Of a DNA stretch of 9,876 nt, positions 1 through 5,933 are shown in pieces. The position numbers were made by a program, and so were the translations under genes. The notes under the pieces are model-generated. The model saw only the letters and a program-made list of their open reading frames with translations. It searched no databases and had not been told where the DNA came from. The first letter of the stretch is position 1. The number at the start of each line of letters is the position of its first letter. The stretch is from Clostridiales bacterium (lineage in GTDB: Bacteria; Bacillota; Clostridia; Oscillospirales; Oscillospiraceae): positions 1 to 9,876 of the forward strand of contig DPCD01000139.1 in the NCBI GenBank assembly GCA_003516765.1. Direction: 5' to 3'.

Positions 1-290
1 AATTCCTGATGCACCATGCCGATTCCGGCCTTGAGCGCGTCAAACGGCGTCGAGAAGGAGACCTTCTCGCCATGAATCAGCACCTCGCCGCCGTAGCCGC
101 CGGTTTCCCGGATGACGTCCATGCCGAACAGGATTTTCATCAGTGTACTTTTACCGGCGCCGTTTTCACCGACAAGACCCAGCACCTCGCCCTCGCGAAG
201 CGTGAGGTTGATGTCCGTCAGAACCTGGTTGCCGAAAAAGTCCTTCTGGATATTTCGCATCTCCAACAGCGGAGCGTTGTTATTTACCAT
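1..290 (-). CDS. Sugar-type ABC transporter ATP-binding protein, N-terminal part (runs off the window)
   Basis: This is the first 96 residues of an ABC ATPase whose remainder lies beyond base 1. The start is the ATG at 290, preceded by a GAAGGA-type ribosome binding site a few bases upstream. The visible part has an N-terminal beta strand region, a Walker A GENGAGKS at about residues 41-48 and a Q-loop MVHQE at about 92-96. The GENGAGKSTLMKIL context is characteristic of the RbsA/MglA/YufO-like ATPases of carbohydrate and nucleoside importers, which usually carry two fused ATPase domains. By family knowledge it would energise import at the cytoplasmic face of the membrane together with permeases, probably encoded farther along the minus strand. 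The upstream lipoprotein gene at 606-1919 is the likely substrate-binding partner. The substrate cannot be told from the sequence. Signature motif and Walker B lie outside the window. Confidence 0.93.
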   Translation of the reverse strand, partial: MVNNNAPLLEMRNIQKDFFGNQVLTDINLTLREGEVLGLVGENGAGKSTLMKILFGMDVIRETGGYGGEVLIHGEKVSFSTPFDALKAGIGMVHQE

Positions 291-319
291 TCGATTTCCT
301 TCTCCCGTTTCGCTTAAAA

Positions 320-347
320 CAGCAGGAGGAGCCGGGGCTCCCCCTGC
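320..347. repeat. 28-base GC-rich palindromic repeat, copy 1
   Basis: This 28-base sequence is identical to the one at 542-569. Internally it is a near-perfect palindrome: 12-base arms, GCAGGAGGAGCC and GGCTCCCCCTGC, with one mismatch and a two-base centre. It lies just upstream of the ATPase gene. Two identical copies 194 bases apart suggest a dispersed palindromic repeat rather than a unique regulatory stem. Confidence 0.85.
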
Positions 348-370
348 TTGTTCGTGTAAACCTCGTAGAG

Positions 371-390
371 TTTCGCCCCGCAGGGCGAAA
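371..390. repeat. Perfect 8-bp stem-loop
   Basis: TTTCGCCC at 371-378 pairs perfectly with GGGCGAAA at 383-390 around a four-base loop. On either strand it could form a stable hairpin. On the plus strand it is followed by an A/T-rich stretch without a clear T run, so I do not call it a terminator. Confidence 0.7.
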
Positions 391-440
391 TAAAATGGGA
401 ATCCATGTTATCCGGCGGCTCTGCCGACCGGAAACATACT

Positions 441-506
441 GATCACCTCGCAAGTGTGAGCTTTTTGCGCAGCGCGCGAAAAGCTTGCGCGCAGTCGAGG
501 TGCATC
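441..506. repeat. Two-tier palindromic element
   Basis: The inner stem pairs AGCTTTT plus five further bases (459-470) with 474-485, giving 12 bp with one G-T pair and a three-base centre. Around it, GATCACCTCG (441-450) can pair with CGAGGTG-C-ATC (496-506), and CGCAAG (449-454) can alternatively pair with CTTGCG (484-489). The nested complementarity looks like a folded repeat unit, as in REP or small MITE-like elements. No coding capacity or flanking target duplication is obvious. Confidence 0.65.
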
Positions 507-511
507 CCCTT

Positions 512-539
512 TGTCAGAAAAGCGCCAGCTTTTTTGACA
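512..539. repeat. 12-bp stem-loop
   Basis: TGTCAGAAAAGC at 512-523 pairs with GCTTTTTTGACA at 528-539 around the four-base loop GCCA. The stem is continuous over 12 bp with one G-T pair. The U-rich part is inside the stem rather than after it, so this is not a normal intrinsic terminator on either strand. Confidence 0.75.
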
Positions 540-541
540 GT

Positions 542-569
542 CAGCAGGAGGAGCCGGGGCTCCCCCTGC
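542..569. repeat. 28-base GC-rich palindromic repeat, copy 2
   Basis: This is the second identical copy of the palindrome at 320-347. It lies 3' of the lipoprotein stop codon on the minus strand, so both copies would be transcribed in the mRNA between the binding protein and the ATPase. Confidence 0.85.
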
Positions 570-605
570 CTGATGTGTTACTGTTTCGTCAGTCAGACTG
601 ACAGA

Positions 606-1919
606 TTACTTCGTGGTGAAGTACTTCTCCGGAACCTCAACCTCGGTCGAGCCCATGAACCAGCCGGGATCGCCCATGATGTAGGTATCCTGATAGACCA
701 GGAAGACATTGTCCAGCTTGACGCCGGTGTCCGCATTGGTGTAGTTCGAGCCGTTCCACTCCGCGTTCGGGGAGAAGACCTGGTATGCCTTCGCGATATC
801 GTCGATATCGGCAAGCTCGCTCTCGCCGTTGATGACGTTCAGAGCGTGCTGGGCAAGACCAGCGGAAACGGTGTAGCCATAGGAGTATGCCCAGGTGCCG
901 AAGCGGCCTGCGCCACCCTTTTCAACGATTGCGGATTCAACCTTCTTGAGGATCTTGTCGAAGTCGCCGGCTTCCTCAGTCAGGTCCAGACCCAGCGCGC
1001 CGGGATAGCCCATGAGCGGGGAGGGCAGGTCAGCCTCGATGAAGTAGCCGCCGTATTCGAGAAGCTGCTTCAGCAGCGGCTCGGTATGTGCGTCGTTGGT
1101 GCAGAAGTAAGCAGCCTTTTCGCCGTACTTTTCCACCCACTCGGGAACCTTCTCAAGGATGTAAGCCTGTGCGCCGGCAACGCCAACGTCAGAGGTGGGG
1201 TCCGGAGCGGTTTCCAGAACGAATTCCATGCCAAACTCTTCGCAGGCAGCCTTCATGATGGCGACACGGCGGCTCATGGTCTCATAAGCCATGTGGCGCG
1301 GGAAGGAGATGTGAACGAAGGTGTCGCAGCCCAGCTCGTGCGCGGTACGGATGATGAGGTAGCCGCGGGCGACGAAGTCGTTGTTGCAGACGAGGTCAGC
1401 AGCGGAGCCGATCTCGGGCAGGTCCTCGTGGGACTCACCGGCGATGCAGATGATGTCGGGGCGGCGCTCCTTGATCTGACGGAATGCCTCGGTCGTGCCG
1501 GGGACGCCCTGGTTGACGATGATCGCCTTCATGTCGGGGTCGTCAGAGAGGTTGACGATGGTCTGAATGGTGGTCTCCAGCTCTTCGGTGAAGTTGTCGG
1601 GATAGATGGCAAGCTTGACCATCTCTTCGCCGTACATCGCCTGGAAGGCTTCCGCGCCGCGGCGGTCGTCCTCGGACTGGGAGACGGAGCCGGTGACGAT
1701 GCCGATATGGACATTGCCGGTCTCCTCGGTCGAAGCCTCGGTTTCCTCAGCGGGAGCCGCTTCTTCGGTCTTGGTTTCTTCGGTCTTGGTTTCTTCGGTC
1801 TTGGTTTCCTCTGTCGTGGTGGTCTCGGTCTTCTCCGTTGCAGGAGCGGTGTTGCTGGCGCAAGCGACAAGACCCAGCAGCATCACAAGAGCGAGCAGCA
1901 AGCATACTACTTTCTTCAT
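606..1919 (-). CDS. DUF3798-family substrate-binding lipoprotein
   Basis: A 437-residue secreted lipoprotein. Residues 1-20 are a signal peptide (MKK, a hydrophobic core and lipobox LVAC), with Cys20 the lipid-modified residue. Residues 21 to about 67 are a low-complexity Thr/Glu/Lys linker with KTEET repeats, a likely spacer from the membrane. From about residue 68 (HIGIVTG) a periplasmic-binding-protein-like domain follows. Its segments VSQSEDDRRGAE, VPGTTEAFR, HISFPRHM, APDPTSDVGVAG and FCTNDAHTEPL match my memory of the DUF3798 family, whose ligand is unknown to me. The ATG at 1919 is chosen because GGAGG lies five bases upstream and the signal peptide starts there; the frame stays open further upstream but lacks that support. 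The ABC ATPase gene follows downstream on the same strand. Expression is probably driven by the promoter at 1969-1996. Confidence 0.9.
   Translation of the reverse strand: MKKVVCLLLALVMLLGLVACASNTAPATEKTETTTTEETKTEETKTEETKTEEAAPAEETEASTEETGNVHIGIVTGSVSQSEDDRRGAEAFQAMYGEEMVKLAIYPDNFTEELETTIQTIVNLSDDPDMKAIIVNQGVPGTTEAFRQIKERRPDIICIAGESHEDLPEIGSAADLVCNNDFVARGYLIIRTAHELGCDTFVHISFPRHMAYETMSRRVAIMKAACEEFGMEFVLETAPDPTSDVGVAGAQAYILEKVPEWVEKYGEKAAYFCTNDAHTEPLLKQLLEYGGYFIEADLPSPLMGYPGALGLDLTEEAGDFDKILKKVESAIVEKGGAGRFGTWAYSYGYTVSAGLAQHALNVINGESELADIDDIAKAYQVFSPNAEWNGSNYTNADTGVKLDNVFLVYQDTYIMGDPGWFMGSTEVEVPEKYFTTK
1761..1820 (-). repeat. 15-base tandem repeat encoding KTEET
   Basis: Three perfect copies of a 15-base unit occupy 1761-1775, 1776-1790 and 1791-1805. 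A fourth copy with three mismatches follows at 1806-1820. In frame they encode the repeated pentapeptide Lys-Thr-Glu-Glu-Thr in the linker of the lipoprotein. The unit length is a multiple of three, so gain or loss of copies changes linker length without a frameshift. Confidence 0.9.
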
Positions 1920-1944
1920 ACAAACCTCCAGTTTTGAAATACAC

Positions 1945-1960
1945 GTCCCCGTTTGGGGAC
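1945..1960 (-). promoter_or_regulatory. 5'-end stem-loop of the lipoprotein mRNA
   Basis: GTCCCC and GGGGAC form a perfect 6-bp stem with a four-base loop. With the promoter at 1969-1996, transcription should start near 1962, so the stem would sit within a few bases of the mRNA 5' end and about 25 bases before the start codon. Such stems often protect transcripts from 5'-end-dependent decay. That role is inferred. Confidence 0.6.
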
Positions 1961-1968
1961 ATGCATTT

Positions 1969-1996
1969 ATTTTACCAGTTTTCTTCATTTTGTCAA
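1969..1996 (-). promoter_or_regulatory. Sigma-A-type promoter of the lipoprotein gene
   Basis: On the minus strand a perfect -35 TTGACA (1996-1991) is followed after 16 bases by TAAAAT (1974-1969), one mismatch from the -10 consensus. It lies 50 bases upstream of the lipoprotein start codon and points toward it. Confidence 0.8.
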
Positions 1997-2252
1997 CCGA
2001 CTCTTGTGCAGGATTCCGGAAAAAAGCCAGAAAAATGAGAGTTTTGAAAAGATGTGTCCGCCACAGGCGGTCAGATTCGACTGGTTTTTGATGGAATATT
2101 CTGTTTTTGCTTCGCGTACACAAGTTCTTGTCTGTCTGTCCGCACATGAAAGACACTATATTTTTTCCGTCATTTGCCTCAACACTTTAACGCAATATTC
2201 ACGCAACACAGCAAATTGCTGCTTTTGCGCAAAAACACAAGTCCTGCTGCGC
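1997..2252. other. Intergenic region between the lipoprotein promoter and the aspS terminator
   Basis: I see no gene here. It is more A/T-rich than its surroundings. It holds a short inverted repeat CCGCC-ACA-GGCGG (2058-2070) and a 12-base palindrome TTTTGCGCAAAA (2223-2234). A short open frame on the plus strand lacks a convincing ribosome binding site. The region separates two minus-strand transcription units. Confidence 0.6.
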
Positions 2253-2282
2253 AAAAAAGCCCCCGCCTTGCGGCGGGGGCTT
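2253..2282 (-). terminator. Intrinsic terminator of the hisS-aspS operon
   Basis: On the minus strand an 11-bp perfect stem, AAGCCCCCGCC paired with GGCGGGGGCTT (2282-2272 with 2267-2257), closes a four-base loop. It runs into a stretch of six T (2258-2253) whose first two bases also close the stem. It starts about 10 bases after the aspS stop codon and is a textbook Rho-independent terminator. Confidence 0.95.
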
Positions 2283-2292
2283 GGGGTACGGG

Positions 2293-4065
2293 TTATTCCT
2301 CTTCCTTTGCGGTGCAGACGATGTGCAGTTCGTCGAGCTGCTTCTGCGTGACCTCGGAGGGAGCGCCCATGAGGATATCCTGTGCGTTCTTGTTCATCGG
2401 GAACGGGATAATCTCGCGGATGGACTCCTCGCCGGCAAGCAGCATCACCATGCGGTCGACGCCCGGAGCAATGCCCGCATGGGGCGGCGCGCCGTAGGTG
2501 AAGGCGTTGTACATCGCGGGGAACTTCTTCTTGACGTCGGCTTCTCCGAGACGGACCAGCTCGAAGGCTTTGATCATGATCTCGGGGTCGTGGTTCCGGA
2601 CCGCGCCGGACGAGAGCTCCACGCCGTTGCAGACGAGGTCATACTGGTCGGCAGTGATGGTCAGCGGATCGATTTCGCCGCGCTCTGCCTTCAGAAGCAC
2701 GTCCAGACCGCCTGCGGGCATCGAGAACGGGTTGTGGCAGAATTCCAGCTCGCCCGATTCGTCGCCGATCTCATACATCGGGAAATCGACAATCCAGCAG
2801 AACTCGTAGCGTTCCTTGTCCATATGACCCGGCACGTTCGCACCGAAGATCTTGATCATGACGCCGACAAGCTTCGTTGCCGACTCGCCCGCGGCGACCA
2901 GCACCAGCGTATTGGGCTGAAGACCCAAACGCGCGGTCAGCTCGTCCTTGCAGCCCTGCACAAATTTTGCAACGCCGCCGGCAAGCTCGCCGTTTTCGTC
3001 CGTCTTGAACCAGTAGCCCTTGACGCCCGCCTGCACCTCGCAGTCGGTCAGGAGCTTTTCAATCTGCTTGCGCGTCAAGTGGCAGTCGGAAACCGGAACC
3101 GCCTTGACCGTCTTGCCCTTAAATGCCTCAAACTCGGATTCTGCGAACAGGTCGCTGATGTTCTTCGCGGTCAGGTCGATACGAAGGTCCGGCTTGTCCG
3201 AGCCGTAGGTCTCCAGCGCGTCGACATAGCCGATGCGGCGGAAGGGCGCGGAGGACGCGACGTCATACTTGCCGAACTTTGCGAAGATCGGGGGCAGCAC
3301 ATCCTCGAGAATGGCGAACACGTCGTCCTGCGTGGCAAATGCCATCTCCATATCGAGCTGATAGAACTCACCGGGGCTGCGGTCGCCGCGGGCGTCTTCG
3401 TCGCGGAAGCAGGGCGCGATCTGGAAGTAGCGGTCGAAGCCGGAGGTCATGAGCAGCTGCTTGAACTGCTGCGGCGCCTGCGGCAGAGCATAGAACTTGC
3501 CGGGGTGCTTTCTCGCGGGGACGAGATAGTCACGCGCGCCCTCGGGAGAGGAGGCGGTGAGTATAGGCGTGGTGATCTCAAGGAAGCCGTGCTCGGTCAT
3601 CGCCTGGCGCAGAGCCGCGACGACGTTGCAGCGGAGGATGATGTTCTTCTTGACAGCGGGGTTTCTGAGGTCGAGATAGCGGTACTTGAGGCGCTGGGTC
3701 TCATCAGCCTCGCGGCTGCGGTTTATTTCAAAGGGCAGCTCGTTGTGGATGCACTTGCCGAGAATATCGATCTTCTCCGGCACAACCTCCACATCGCCGG
3801 TCGCCTGCTTGGGGTTTTTGCTGGCGCGCTCGCGCACGGTGCCGGTCACGGAGATGGTCGATTCCTTGTTGATGGACTTGACGATGTTCATCATGTCCTC
3901 GGTCTCGACGACAATCTGCGTCGTGCCGTAGAAATCGCGCAGGACGACGAAGGCAAAGTTGCTGCCCACGACGCGCACGTTTTCCATCCAGCCGCAGAGC
4001 GTGACGGTTTTGCCGGCGTCGGAAAGACGAAGCTCCCCGCAGGTATGGGTTCTGGATTGCATCAT
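2293..4065 (-). CDS. aspS: Aspartate-tRNA ligase (AspRS)
   Basis: A 590-residue class II aminoacyl-tRNA synthetase that charges tRNA-Asp with aspartate using ATP in the cytoplasm. Residues 1 to about 105 form the OB-fold anticodon-binding domain, followed by the catalytic core. Motif 2 is at about 220-241 (FRDEDARGDRSPGEFYQLD) and motif 3 at 531-538 (GIAPGVDR). A bacterial GAD insertion lies around 290-400, and the C-terminal extension GAPSEVTQKQLDELHI is typical of bacterial AspRS. The length fits the bacterial family. Motif 2 with an extra Gly before Glu-Phe, and Ala-Pro in motif 3, differ from E. coli (LRADRQPEF, GLAFGLDR) and resemble alphaproteobacterial AspRS as I remember them. The first ATG is chosen because GAAGGA lies seven bases upstream; a second ATG follows directly. 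It is the second gene of the hisS operon, 47 bases after hisS, and ends at the terminator at 2253-2282. Whether it also makes Asp-tRNA-Asn cannot be decided here. Confidence 0.97.
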   Translation of the reverse strand: MMQSRTHTCGELRLSDAGKTVTLCGWMENVRVVGSNFAFVVLRDFYGTTQIVVETEDMMNIVKSINKESTISVTGTVRERASKNPKQATGDVEVVPEKIDILGKCIHNELPFEINRSREADETQRLKYRYLDLRNPAVKKNIILRCNVVAALRQAMTEHGFLEITTPILTASSPEGARDYLVPARKHPGKFYALPQAPQQFKQLLMTSGFDRYFQIAPCFRDEDARGDRSPGEFYQLDMEMAFATQDDVFAILEDVLPPIFAKFGKYDVASSAPFRRIGYVDALETYGSDKPDLRIDLTAKNISDLFAESEFEAFKGKTVKAVPVSDCHLTRKQIEKLLTDCEVQAGVKGYWFKTDENGELAGGVAKFVQGCKDELTARLGLQPNTLVLVAAGESATKLVGVMIKIFGANVPGHMDKERYEFCWIVDFPMYEIGDESGELEFCHNPFSMPAGGLDVLLKAERGEIDPLTITADQYDLVCNGVELSSGAVRNHDPEIMIKAFELVRLGEADVKKKFPAMYNAFTYGAPPHAGIAPGVDRMVMLLAGEESIREIIPFPMNKNAQDILMGAPSEVTQKQLDELHIVCTAKEEE

Positions 4066-4112
4066 AATGGTATCCTTCTTTCGTATCAGAATGGTTGTAT
4101 ACTGGATGATTG

Positions 4113-5465
4113 TTACTTCAAAATCGTTCCCTGATGGGACCGGGCGATTCCATCGAGAATGATGTTGATGGCGTTTTCGCGCGAGACGCTTACCTGCTCG
4201 CCCGCCTTGAGGTCCTTGACCGAAAGCGTGCCGGCGGCAATCTCGTCTTCTCCGAGGAAGATGACATAGGGAATCGAAAGCTTATCGGCGTACTGAATCT
4301 TCGCCTTGAACTTCTTTGCCTCGGTGTAGAGCTGGGTGCGGATGCCGGTCTCGCGAAGCTCGGTGGCAAGCTCGATGGCTGGGGTCAGATCGTCGGTCAT
4401 CGGCAGAACCAGCACGTCGGCAGGGGCGGTGTTCCAAGTTTCGCTTAGCATATTCTGCTCGGACAGCACGTAGAAAAGCCGCGTCAGACCGATCGAAATG
4501 CCGACGCCCGGCAGCTGCCGGTCGGTATAATACCCGGCGAGATTATCATATCTGCCGCCGGAGCAGACCGAGCCGATTTCCGGATGGTCCAGCAGCGTGG
4601 TTTCATAGACCGTGCCGGTGTAGTAATCGAGTCCTCTTGCAATCGTCAGGTCGACCGCAAAATTCTCCTCCGGCACACCGAAAGCGGCAAGGTGCTTTGT
4701 GACCGTCTCCAGCTCACTTAGACCCTGATCGAACGTTTCGTTTCTGCCGCAGTAGCCGTGCAGGCTGGAAAGAACCTCGCCGTTCGTGCCGCGGATGGCA
4801 ATGAACTTCAGAATCTCGTCCGCCAGCTCGCGCGTCAGACCGCAGTCGTCGATCAGGATCTCACCAACCTTTTCAGGTCCGATCTTGTCGAGCTTGTCGA
4901 CGGTGCGCATGATGTCGCCCGATTTTGCTGACAGCCCCAGCATCGCATAGAAGCCGTTCAGGATCTTGCGGTTGTTGACGCGAATCTGGAAGCGCTTGAG
5001 ACCCATGGTCCGGAAGGTCCGGTAGATGATCGACGGAATTTCCGCCTCGTTGACGATCGAGAGCTTGCCGTCGCCGATGATGTCGATATCCGCCTGATAA
5101 AACTCGCGGAATCTGCCTCTTTGCGCGCGCTCGCCGCGGTAGACCTTGCCGATCTGGTAGCGGCGGAACGGGAACGACAGCTCGTTGTAGTGCAGCGCCA
5201 CGTATTTTGCCAGCGGGACGGTGAGGTCGAAGCGCAGCGCCAGATCGCTGTCTCCCTTCTGGAAACGGTAGATCTGCTTTTCTGTTTCGCCGCCGCCCTT
5301 TGCCAGCAGCACATCGGCTGCTTCAATCGCCGGAGTGTCGAGCGCGCAGAAGCCGTACAGACTGTACGTTTTGCGCAGGATGTCCATAATTGCCTCCATC
5401 TGCGCCTGCGGCGCGGGAAGCAGCTCCATAAACCCGGAGAGCGTGTGCGGTCTGATTTGTGCCAT
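4113..5465 (-). CDS. hisS: Histidine-tRNA ligase (HisRS)
   Basis: A 450-residue class II synthetase that attaches histidine to tRNA-His. Motif 2 is at 110-126 (RGERAQRGRFREFYQAD). The histidine-specific motif is at 276-284 (ARGLDYYTG), followed by SGGRYD at 302-307 and motif 3 at 319-330 (PGVGISIGLTRL). An anticodon-binding domain runs from about 348 to the end. Full length and the anticodon domain argue against the shorter HisZ paralogue. In motif 3 the residue before Arg is Thr, where many bacterial HisRS have Asp or Glu. The ATG at 5465 is supported by AGAGGA about eight bases upstream. It is the first gene of hisS-aspS, a pairing common in Firmicutes, and it is preceded by the T-box leader at 5668-5906, so expression should depend on tRNA charging. 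Confidence 0.97.
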   Translation of the reverse strand: MAQIRPHTLSGFMELLPAPQAQMEAIMDILRKTYSLYGFCALDTPAIEAADVLLAKGGGETEKQIYRFQKGDSDLALRFDLTVPLAKYVALHYNELSFPFRRYQIGKVYRGERAQRGRFREFYQADIDIIGDGKLSIVNEAEIPSIIYRTFRTMGLKRFQIRVNNRKILNGFYAMLGLSAKSGDIMRTVDKLDKIGPEKVGEILIDDCGLTRELADEILKFIAIRGTNGEVLSSLHGYCGRNETFDQGLSELETVTKHLAAFGVPEENFAVDLTIARGLDYYTGTVYETTLLDHPEIGSVCSGGRYDNLAGYYTDRQLPGVGISIGLTRLFYVLSEQNMLSETWNTAPADVLVLPMTDDLTPAIELATELRETGIRTQLYTEAKKFKAKIQYADKLSIPYVIFLGEDEIAAGTLSVKDLKAGEQVSVSRENAINIILDGIARSHQGTILK

Positions 5466-5667
5466 GATTGTGTTCCTCTCTGTTGTTTACAATATGAAAT
5501 TCCGGAAACGATGGTTTTGTTCGGCAAGAGCCGACGGCGAGAGATTTTTCGTCAGGGCAAAAAACAGACGCGCAGGAATACTTTGTGTATTTCAAGCGGA
5601 TGTTTTGCCGCCATGGCGGAAAAGATCCGGCGTCGACCGCAGGCGAATGAAACCTTCGTTTCCCAAT
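5466..5667 (-). other. Long post-terminator leader of hisS
   Basis: About 200 bases lie between the T-box terminator and the hisS start codon. I see no gene here. It contains a 12-base palindrome CCGCCATGGCGG (5608-5619) flanked by T-rich and A-rich arms, and a small TCGGC-AAGA-GCCGA stem (5521-5534). The hisS ribosome binding site is at its end. It would be present only in read-through transcripts. Any function is unknown. Confidence 0.55.
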
Positions 5668-5706
5668 AAAAAGATACTCTCATCCCTCCATTGGGACGAG
5701 AGTATC
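5668..5706 (-). terminator. Regulated intrinsic terminator of the T-box leader
   Basis: On the minus strand GATACTCTC (5706-5698) pairs with GAGAGTATC (5681-5673). The stem is extended inward by GTCCC/GGGAT-type pairs with one mismatch, and is followed by five T (5672-5668). Its 5' arm overlaps the antiterminator strand (5698-5691), so the two structures exclude each other, as expected of a transcriptional T-box. Confidence 0.93.
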
Positions 5707-5906
5707 GCAGATACTTCGTGGTGCCACCCAAATTTGAAGGGCTTGCCCTTCCTCTCTGCCGCGTGTTCGGTGCGGCGCGCCGGCGATTTCGGAGAAGCTC
5801 TCCTTATACGCCCGCTCGGCGGATGTCCTTCGCGCGCCCTTCCGCAGAAATCTTTCAGCTTATGATTTCCTCTCTGTCCGGGGCTTCGGCACGGTACTGC
5901 TTCCGC
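5668..5906 (-). ncRNA. T-box riboswitch (tRNA-sensing leader) of hisS-aspS, apparent Asp specifier
   Basis: The conserved T-box TGGGTGGCACCACG is at 5730-5717. In stem I the base helix GCGGA (5906-5902) pairs with TCCGC (5823-5819). A loop-E-like AGTA (5898-5895) faces GAA (5831-5829), and a helix pairs 5893-5888 with 5838-5833. The distal AGAGAG/GCTGAAAG elements resemble the double T-loop that contacts the tRNA elbow. Stem III is a 7-bp hairpin, GAAGGGC-AA-GCCCTTC (5751-5736). The antiterminator pairs TTGGG (5731-5727) with CCCAA (5695-5691) and ACG (5719-5717) with CGT (5698-5696) around the UGGC bulge. The small AGTATC-TGC-GATACT stem (5715-5701) captures the rest of the terminator's 5' arm. 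The specifier register GAA-G-GAC-A gives GAC (5827-5825); CAT (5825-5823) overlaps it. UGGC would pair with discriminator G73, as in tRNA-Asp, rather than C73 of bacterial tRNA-His. Confidence 0.93.
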
Positions 5907-5933
5907 GTCACAGCGGTTATCTAACGCAATCTG

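Larger units (their letters stand above)
291..605. other. Palindrome-dense intergenic spacer in the ABC operon
   Basis: This 315-base gap separates the lipoprotein stop from the ATPase start. I see no credible gene in it. It holds at least five strong inverted repeats: two identical GC-rich copies (320-347 and 542-569), an 8-bp stem at 371-390, a two-tier structure at 441-506 and a 12-bp stem at 512-539. A small 6-bp stem (588-593 with 597-602) sits just after the lipoprotein stop. None has the run of U expected of an intrinsic terminator on the minus strand. The likely roles are transcript stabilisation 3' of the lipoprotein gene, partial attenuation before the ATPase, or simply a nest of REP/MITE-like repeats. 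These roles are inference. Confidence 0.75.

Noticed and set aside
588..602. Possible terminator after the lipoprotein gene (GTCAGT-CAG-ACTGAC)
   Set aside because: The stem is only 6 bp and no T run follows on the minus strand. The ATPase gene downstream argues for read-through.
405..1937. Long open frame on the plus strand opposite the lipoprotein gene
   Set aside because: It is antisense to a clearly recognisable lipoprotein with a signal peptide, ribosome binding site and promoter. Its translation is low-complexity, with no domain I recognise, and results from GC-rich codon bias.
2223..2259. TTTTGCGCAAAA palindrome and nearby TGCGCAAAAAA as a regulatory operator
   Set aside because: It lies between the 3' end of one operon and far upstream of the next promoter, and short A/T-flanked palindromes of this kind occur by chance.
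2281..4134. 617-residue open frame on the plus strand opposite aspS
   Set aside because: It is the antisense shadow of an unmistakable AspRS, lacks a ribosome binding site and runs through the aspS terminator.
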